Origin: an uncultured Roseburia sp.
Lineage (GTDB): Bacteria; Bacillota; Clostridia; Lachnospirales; Lachnospiraceae
Length of the DNA: 64,000 bases
Reading direction: 5' to 3'
NCBI GenBank assembly: GCA_944380515.1
Contig: CALWHT010000038.1
Coordinates: forward strand, 1-64,000
Shown: positions 59,067-64,000 of the stretch, piece after piece
Numbering within the stretch: the first letter of the stretch is position 1
Layout: each line of letters opens with the position of its first letter
Translations under genes and position numbers: made by a program
The notes under the pieces: generated by a model
What the model saw: the letters and a program-made list of their open reading frames with translations, nothing else
Told to the model about the DNA's origin: nothing
The model's database searches: none

Positions 59067-60026
59067 ATGAAATCGGCAGTAAGAGCGGCTGCGCTGCTGC
59101 TCGGCGCGGCAGCCGCGGCCACGGCGGGAGGAACGGCATATTTTTACTGGCGCACGATGAAAAGGAGCAGGGCGAAGGTAGAACGGACGATGAAAATGGC
59201 GGGTACGGACTGGAATCAGTATCAGCCGTTGTTAAAAGCGCGAAAGGAATATATGCTGGCACAGCCCCATGAGGATGTTTTTATTACGTCAGATGACGGG
59301 CTTAAGCTGCACGGAGTTTATTTTCCGGCGGCGGAGGGAAGCGGGGAAACGGTAAAGGCGGTCATTTGCTGTCACGGCTATACCAGCCAGTGCATGAGCG
59401 ACTTTATCGGGCTTTCCGATTACTATTTAAAGCGCGGCTACCATATGCTTTTGCCGGATGCGCGGGCGCACGGACAGAGCGAAGGAACGTATATCGGCTT
59501 TGGATGTCTGGACCGCTATGACATCCGCAAATGGATTGACTGGCTGATTGGTCATTGCGGCAGCAATGTGCAGATTCTACTGCATGGAATTTCCATGGGA
59601 GGCGCCACGGTGCTGATGACGGGCAGCCTGGATTTGCCGGAGCAGGTAAAGGGAATTATCTCGGACTGCGGGTTCACCTCGCCCAGGGAGGTCTTTACGC
59701 ATGTTCTGCACACCATGTACCATCTGCCTGCGTTCCCCATGCTTCCGCTTGCGGATCTGATCAACCGCAGGCTGGCCGGTTATGGGCTGGATGAGTGCAA
59801 CGCGGCGAGGGAGGCGGCAAAGGTACGGGTTCCTGTTTTACTGATTCACGGAGACAGGGACACCTTCGTGCCGAGCAGCATGTGTGAGAAGATTTATCAA
59901 AGCTGCGCTTCGCACAAAAAGAAGCTGATTGTAAAGGGCGCTGCCCATGCGGAGAGCTACTATAAGGACACGGCGGCCTACGAGGCGGCCCTCGACGATT
60001 TTATTGGAGGAGTGATTGCGGGATGA
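59067..60026 (+). CDS. Membrane-anchored alpha/beta hydrolase
   Basis: The start is ATG 59067 after AAAGGAG. The 319-residue protein has an N-terminal hydrophobic segment (about residues 4-24) that may be an anchor. The hydrolase core has ICCHGYTSQCMSD, the nucleophile elbow LHGISMGGATV, LIHGDRDTFVP with the acid and a C-terminal GAAHAESYY with the His. In the operon it could act as a thioesterase or release enzyme, but that is inference. Its stop overlaps the next start by 4 bases. Confidence 0.88.
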   Translation: MKSAVRAAALLLGAAAAATAGGTAYFYWRTMKRSRAKVERTMKMAGTDWNQYQPLLKARKEYMLAQPHEDVFITSDDGLKLHGVYFPAAEGSGETVKAVICCHGYTSQCMSDFIGLSDYYLKRGYHMLLPDARAHGQSEGTYIGFGCLDRYDIRKWIDWLIGHCGSNVQILLHGISMGGATVLMTGSLDLPEQVKGIISDCGFTSPREVFTHVLHTMYHLPAFPMLPLADLINRRLAGYGLDECNAAREAAKVRVPVLLIHGDRDTFVPSSMCEKIYQSCASHKKKLIVKGAAHAESYYKDTAAYEAALDDFIGGVIAG

Positions 60027-61426
60027 AAACAAGATTTGGATATCCGGTGTATCCGTTGACGAATGCGCAGAAATTTCATTTTTTCTACCAGAACTTCTGT
60101 CCCAAAAAGGAAGTTTTAAATATCGGAACCAGCCTGACCATCGAGGCGGATCTGGACTGGGAGGTTTTAAAGCAATCGATATACAAGGCGTATGAAAGAT
60201 GCGAGTCTATGCGGCTGCGCTTCGCGAAGGACAAGGACGGAACCTGGTATCAGTATGTGGTCGCAAAAGAGGAGCGAGACATCGAATTTGTAGATTTTAC
60301 GGGACATACCATGGAGGAAGCCGAGGCGGAGATGAGACGCTGGACAAGCGTCCCGTTCGCGCGGGCGGACGCGCCGATGAACCGAATCGTCATGATAAAG
60401 ATGCCGGACGGCTACAACGGGGTGTATCTGCTGATTGACCATATGACGGCGGACGCCCAGTCCCTCATCTGTTTTTTAAGGGATGTGATTGAGCTTTACT
60501 GCAATGCCATGTATGAGGGTGTTCCCTATCCGAAGGACATGGCATCCTACATAGAGCAGCTTCAGAGGGATTTGGAATATGAGGCGGGCAGCAGGGCGAA
60601 GGAGCGGGATGAGAAGTTTTTCCAGGATTTGATAGACAATAGCCCGGAGCCCATCTACAACGGCCTGCGGGGACCGCAGAAGCTGATGGAGGAGAGAGCG
60701 CGTTCCGGCAATCCGAATGCCAGGGCGGCAATCAACGTGTCGGACAGCGTTGATTCCGCACTTGATATTTTCCATCTGGAGGAGGAGCCGACAAAGCGTC
60801 TGATGGATTTCTGCGAAACCTGGCATGTCTCGCTGGCGTGCCTGCTTATGATGGGACTGCGCACCTATTTCCAGAAAATGAACGGCAACGACGACGTGTC
60901 CATCAACACGGCAATTGCAAGGCGCGCGACCTTAAAGGAGAAAAAGTCCGGCGGAACGAGAATCCATTCCTTCCCGCTGCGGACGATTATTTCCCCGGAA
61001 AAGACTTTCCTGGAGGGGATTTATGAGATACGCGATTTGCAGAATGAGTATTTCCGCCATGCAAACTATGATCCGGTTTCCTATTTTGCATACCGCGGCA
61101 AAAAATACCCTCATCCGGAGGGGCAGACCTACGAGCCGATGTCGCTGACCTATCAGCCGATGACCTTAAAGGAAAAGGGGCTGGAAAAGCTTGGGGATAT
61201 CCGGTATAAGACACGCTGGTATCCCAACGGGGCGACGACGCAGGCAATGTATCTGACCGTCATGCACCGTCCGGAGGACAACGGTCTTGATTTTAATTTC
61301 GAGCATCAGGTGAAAGCGGTCAGCCGGGAGGATTTGGAATATCTGTACTACTATCTGTGCAGGATTATGTTTAAGGGAACGGAAAATCCCGATTTGCCGA
61401 TTGGCGATATTATCAAACTCATATAG
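60023..61426 (+). CDS. Free-standing condensation-domain acyltransferase
   Basis: The 467-residue protein resembles the condensation domain superfamily of nonribosomal synthetases and acyltransferases. The start YPLTNAQKFHFF is like the C1 motif, and the active site is H140-M-T-A-D144 within LLIDHMTADAQS, where the usual first His is Asp. There are no adenylation or carrier parts in the same chain. It could join an acyl group from the downstream carrier protein to an amine or alcohol. It overlaps the hydrolase by 4 bases and is 12 bases from the carrier gene. Confidence 0.85.
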   Translation: MKTRFGYPVYPLTNAQKFHFFYQNFCPKKEVLNIGTSLTIEADLDWEVLKQSIYKAYERCESMRLRFAKDKDGTWYQYVVAKEERDIEFVDFTGHTMEEAEAEMRRWTSVPFARADAPMNRIVMIKMPDGYNGVYLLIDHMTADAQSLICFLRDVIELYCNAMYEGVPYPKDMASYIEQLQRDLEYEAGSRAKERDEKFFQDLIDNSPEPIYNGLRGPQKLMEERARSGNPNARAAINVSDSVDSALDIFHLEEEPTKRLMDFCETWHVSLACLLMMGLRTYFQKMNGNDDVSINTAIARRATLKEKKSGGTRIHSFPLRTIISPEKTFLEGIYEIRDLQNEYFRHANYDPVSYFAYRGKKYPHPEGQTYEPMSLTYQPMTLKEKGLEKLGDIRYKTRWYPNGATTQAMYLTVMHRPEDNGLDFNFEHQVKAVSREDLEYLYYYLCRIMFKGTENPDLPIGDIIKLI

Positions 61427-61438
61427 GGGGAATGCAGC

Positions 61439-61672
61439 ATGTTTGAAAGATTAGCGGAAATTATCTGTAAGTATGTGGAAGTTGAGCCGGGGCAGATACG
61501 CCCGGATTCCAGATTTATGGAGGATTTGGGATTTACCTCGTTTGATTTTATGAGTATGCTGGGAGAGCTGGAGGATACCTTTGACGTGGAAATTGACCAG
61601 CAGGAGGCGGCAAATATCCGTACCGTGCAGGAGGCGGCGGATTATCTGGAGAAGCTTTCCGGGGAGCAGTAG
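61439..61672 (+). CDS. Stand-alone acyl/peptidyl carrier protein
   Basis: The 77-residue protein is a four-helix carrier. The phosphopantetheine serine is S34 in DLGFTSFDFMSML. This differs from the DSLD motif of the fatty-acid ACP, so it is probably a dedicated carrier. The surface is acidic. It lies between the condensation-domain gene and the ligase gene, 12 and 15 bases away, the natural donor for the former and loading target for the latter. It should need a phosphopantetheinyl transferase encoded elsewhere. Confidence 0.92.
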   Translation: MFERLAEIICKYVEVEPGQIRPDSRFMEDLGFTSFDFMSMLGELEDTFDVEIDQQEAANIRTVQEAADYLEKLSGEQ

Positions 61673-61687
61673 AAAGAGGTGAGAAGC

Positions 61688-63196
61688 ATGACATGTGCTA
61701 CGATACGCGAAATTCTGGTGCGTGCCGAGGAGCGGTTCGGTGCGGAGGATGCCGTGCGCTATAAGAAAAAAAGAAACGAGATAGAGGCGAAAACCTACAG
61801 CCAGCTGAAAAAAGACAGTGAAAGCTTTTCCTGTGCCTTAAAGGCCCTGGGGGAGTGCGGCAGCCATATCGCGCTGACGGGAATGACCTCCTATGCATGG
61901 TTGACGTCATATTTCGGTACGGTAAACAGCGGGAGTGTGGCGGTTCCGCTTGACGTTTCGCTTCCGGCGGAGGAGCTGTGTGAGCTGGTGGACCGCTCCG
62001 ACGCCTCCGTGCTGGTCTTTGACGAGGTCAGAAACGATGTCGCGGAGATTGTAAAAGAGCGCTGCCCGAAGCTAAAGCATCTGATTTCGATGCAGAAGGA
62101 GGAAAGCAGCGGGGAATGTCTTTCCTTTTGGCAGCTTGTAAAGGAGCACGAGGGGAGCTTTGATTTCACGCCGGAGCCGGATTCCCTCTGCACGATTATG
62201 TTCACCTCGGGAACGACGGGAAAAAGCAAGGGCGTGATGCTTTCGCATCGGAATCTCGCGGAGAACGCGACCTGTCTTGACATGAGAATCCCGGAGCGGA
62301 CCGTTCTTTTATCCGTGCTGCCGATTCATCACGCGTACTGCCTGAGCCTTGATATTTTAAAAGGCATGTCTCTCGGGGCAGTCATCTGCATCAATGATTC
62401 CCTGATGCGTGTGGCAAAAAATATCAAGCTGTTTGAGCCGAATATGATACTTATGGTGCCGCTCATGGTGGAAGTGATGGCGAAGAAGCTCGAGGAAGTG
62501 TCCGGGCTTCCGGCCGCGCTCGTAAAGGCGATGGTATTCGGAAAACAGTTCCATACCATATGCAGCGGGGGTGCGTATTTAAATCCGGCGTATATAGACC
62601 TGTTTGAAAAATACGGAATCACGATTTTGCAGGGCTACGGAATGACGGAGTGCTCACCCGTTATAAGCACGAACAGGAGCTGGAACATCAATCGCAAATC
62701 CGTCGGCCAGCTTATGCCAAACTGTGAGGCGAAGGTTGTGGACGGCGAGCTCTGGGTACGGGGCAGCAGCGTCATGCAGGGCTATTATAAGATGCCGGAG
62801 GAAACGGCGGAGACCCTCCGGGACGGCTGGTTAAGAACGGGAGATCTGGGGTATGTGGACGAGCAGAACTTTGTCTTTTTAACCGGGCGCAGGAAAAACC
62901 TCATCATTACCAAAAACGGAGAAAACGTCTCGCCGGAGGAGTTGGAGAATAAGCTCGGGACACACCGCCTTGTACAGGAGGTTCTTGTGCGGGAGGCGGA
63001 CGGCGTCATCGAGGCGGAGATTTATCCCGACTATGAATATGCGAAAAAGAAAAAAATACGTGATATACCGGCGGAGCTGCAAAAGGTGATTGATGCTTAT
63101 AATCAGGACGCGCCGGCGCATAAGAGAATCTATGGATTAAAGGTGCGGGAGACGGAATTTGAAAAGACTCCCTCCAAAAAAATAAAGCGGTTTTAG
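61688..63196 (+). CDS. AMP-forming acyl ligase (acyl-ACP synthetase-like)
   Basis: The start is ATG 61688 after AAAGAGGTGAG; GTG 9 bases earlier is also in frame. The 502-residue enzyme has the ANL motifs MFTSGTTGKSKGVMLSHRN, GYGMTECSPVIS, GWLRTGDLGYVDEQNF and the late lysine in KTPSKKIKRF. It activates a carboxylic acid as an adenylate and presumably loads it on the carrier protein encoded next door; a free CoA acceptor is also possible. The substrate is unknown. It ends the operon at a terminator. Confidence 0.93.
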   Translation: MTCATIREILVRAEERFGAEDAVRYKKKRNEIEAKTYSQLKKDSESFSCALKALGECGSHIALTGMTSYAWLTSYFGTVNSGSVAVPLDVSLPAEELCELVDRSDASVLVFDEVRNDVAEIVKERCPKLKHLISMQKEESSGECLSFWQLVKEHEGSFDFTPEPDSLCTIMFTSGTTGKSKGVMLSHRNLAENATCLDMRIPERTVLLSVLPIHHAYCLSLDILKGMSLGAVICINDSLMRVAKNIKLFEPNMILMVPLMVEVMAKKLEEVSGLPAALVKAMVFGKQFHTICSGGAYLNPAYIDLFEKYGITILQGYGMTECSPVISTNRSWNINRKSVGQLMPNCEAKVVDGELWVRGSSVMQGYYKMPEETAETLRDGWLRTGDLGYVDEQNFVFLTGRRKNLIITKNGENVSPEELENKLGTHRLVQEVLVREADGVIEAEIYPDYEYAKKKKIRDIPAELQKVIDAYNQDAPAHKRIYGLKVRETEFEKTPSKKIKRF

Positions 63197-63223
63197 TCCG
63201 CTTAAAATTTTCAGAAGAACCAT

Positions 63224-63256
63224 GAAAAGAGCCCGATGTATCGGGCTCTTTTCAGT
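63224..63256. terminator. Bidirectional terminator of the acyl-ligase operon
   Basis: GAAAAGAGCCCGA (63224-63236) pairs perfectly with TCGGGCTCTTTTC (63241-63253) around TGTA. The A/T ends serve both strands, including the convergent permease gene. Confidence 0.9.
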
Positions 63257-63291
63257 TTCGGGCTTTTAGAACCGGTATTTCCTGTAAACCG

Positions 63292-64000
63292 TTAATCGGT
63301 TGCCCGCAGTCTGTCTACAATGCTTTGCTTCTCCAAATTTTTAAAACAGATATACGGAATCAGAATGGCAAATACAATTAAAATCGGCGTACAGATGACA
63401 AGCGGCGCAAGCGTGAAGTGGAAGGTCGCGGTATAGTCACCCGCTACCATCATCCTGACGCCGACAGCCACGGCGAAGGTGCCAAGAATATAGGAGGTGA
63501 GCAGGGTGATTCCGGCGTAATAAAGTCCCTCGTCAACCAGCATGCTCCGAAGCTGCCGCTTTGTCATGCCAATGCTTTGTATCATGGCAAATTCTTTCTG
63601 TCTGGATACAATCGCGGTTACCATGGAATTGACAAAATTCAAAATACCGACAAAGGCAATGATAAGGCTGATGGCAAAGCCCATCACGGTATTCGCCCGT
63701 GTCTGCTCTCTGTAATGCTCGATCAGAGTAGACTTTGAGGTGAAGGTCAGTGTTTTGTCTGTATTGGTCTCATAGTCCATCAGCATTTCCTCCGCCTGCG
63801 ATTGATCTTCCGCGGCTACGTCAAAGAACATTTTCCGCAGGGTATTCTCCGGGTACATGGCACGGAAGGTATCGGCCGGGAGATAGAACGACAGGAAAGT
63901 TTCTGTGTTGCTGTTTACCCCCTCTGTGATGGTGGGTATATCCAGTACGATCGCCATCACTTCGTACTGCTGGCCGTTCAGGACCACCGTATCGCCGACA
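63292..64000 (-). CDS. FtsX/MacB-type ABC transporter permease (partial, 5' end cut)
   Basis: The frame runs to the right edge without a start, so only the C-terminal roughly 236 residues are seen. They include an outside segment, then three membrane helices with the FtsX pattern NTVMGFAISLIIAFVGILNFVNSM (in part), IVSRQKEFAMIQSIGMTKRQLRSML and a final AILIPYICFKNLEKQSIVDRLR. This pattern marks permeases of peptide-resistance or lipoprotein-type exporters. It is convergent with the acyl-ligase operon. The ATPase partner would lie outside the window. Confidence 0.9.
   Translation of the reverse strand, partial: VGDTVVLNGQQYEVMAIVLDIPTITEGVNSNTETFLSFYLPADTFRAMYPENTLRKMFFDVAAEDQSQAEEMLMDYETNTDKTLTFTSKSTLIEHYREQTRANTVMGFAISLIIAFVGILNFVNSMVTAIVSRQKEFAMIQSIGMTKRQLRSMLVDEGLYYAGITLLTSYILGTFAVAVGVRMMVAGDYTATFHFTLAPLVICTPILIVFAILIPYICFKNLEKQSIVDRLRATD

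Overview
The window looks like a piece of a chromosome from a low-to-mid-GC anaerobic Firmicute, most likely a Lachnospiraceae (Clostridia) species. The evidence is indirect. It carries tRNA-sensing T-box leaders in front of proS and ileS, a long IleS of the type with a eukaryote-like core, SigV/RsiV-like stress genes, a YtrA-type GntR/ABC operon, and several clostridial families of unknown function (DUF4317-, DUF3737- and DUF6142-like). No phage, plasmid or CRISPR signal was seen. The only clear mobile element is an IS110-family insertion sequence at the left edge.

Layout: 0-4.4 kb is accessory (IS110 element, a YbjQ-like zinc-ribbon protein, a LysR/aldo-keto reductase divergent pair and two decayed gene remnants). 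4.4-8.7 kb holds pyrE, VanZ-like and DUF6142-like membrane proteins, an HD hydrolase and an M29 aminopeptidase. 8.8-12.5 kb is a purine operon, purE-purM-purN-purD. 12.5-16.7 kb on the minus strand carries a methyltransferase, and proS with a downstream hydrolase behind a T-box. 16.8-19.6 kb is a GntR-regulated ABC transporter with a clear operator. 19.7-28.9 kb carries a carboxypeptidase, HAD and DHH phosphohydrolases, T-box-ileS and glycogen phosphorylase. 29-31.4 kb is a divergent pair of KDG-kinase-like PfkB kinases sharing a repeated operator-like motif. 31.7-39.1 kb has carD, DUF4317 and a signalling operon (Hpt, FapA-like protein with an unusual repeat domain, REC-HD-GYP, membrane/aminopropyltransferase-like fusion).

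39.2-43.7 kb contains the RsiV/SigV-like pair with an ECF-type promoter, a GNAT enzyme, a LysR/DUF3737 locus and tRNA-Gly(GCC). 43.8-50.7 kb has an FMN-binding-like membrane protein, folA behind a highly folded leader with a possible pseudoknot, an AEC transporter, ilvB-ilvN separated by tandem palindromic repeats, an O-acetyltransferase and an unknown membrane protein. 50.9-56.5 kb contains a methyltransferase, hslO, nadE, a ferredoxin-type aldo-keto reductase and a PAP2 protein. 56.8-58.5 kb is an L,D-transpeptidase.

58.6-63.2 kb is the most unusual unit. It is a compact operon encoding an SCP2-like lipid-binding protein, an alpha/beta hydrolase, a free-standing condensation-domain acyltransferase, a stand-alone carrier protein and an AMP-forming acyl ligase. 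Two TetR-type palindromes in its promoter suggest control by a small effector. Together these could activate an acyl group, load it on the carrier and transfer it to an unknown acceptor. This is the best candidate for an undescribed pathway. The window ends inside an FtsX/MacB-type ABC permease gene.
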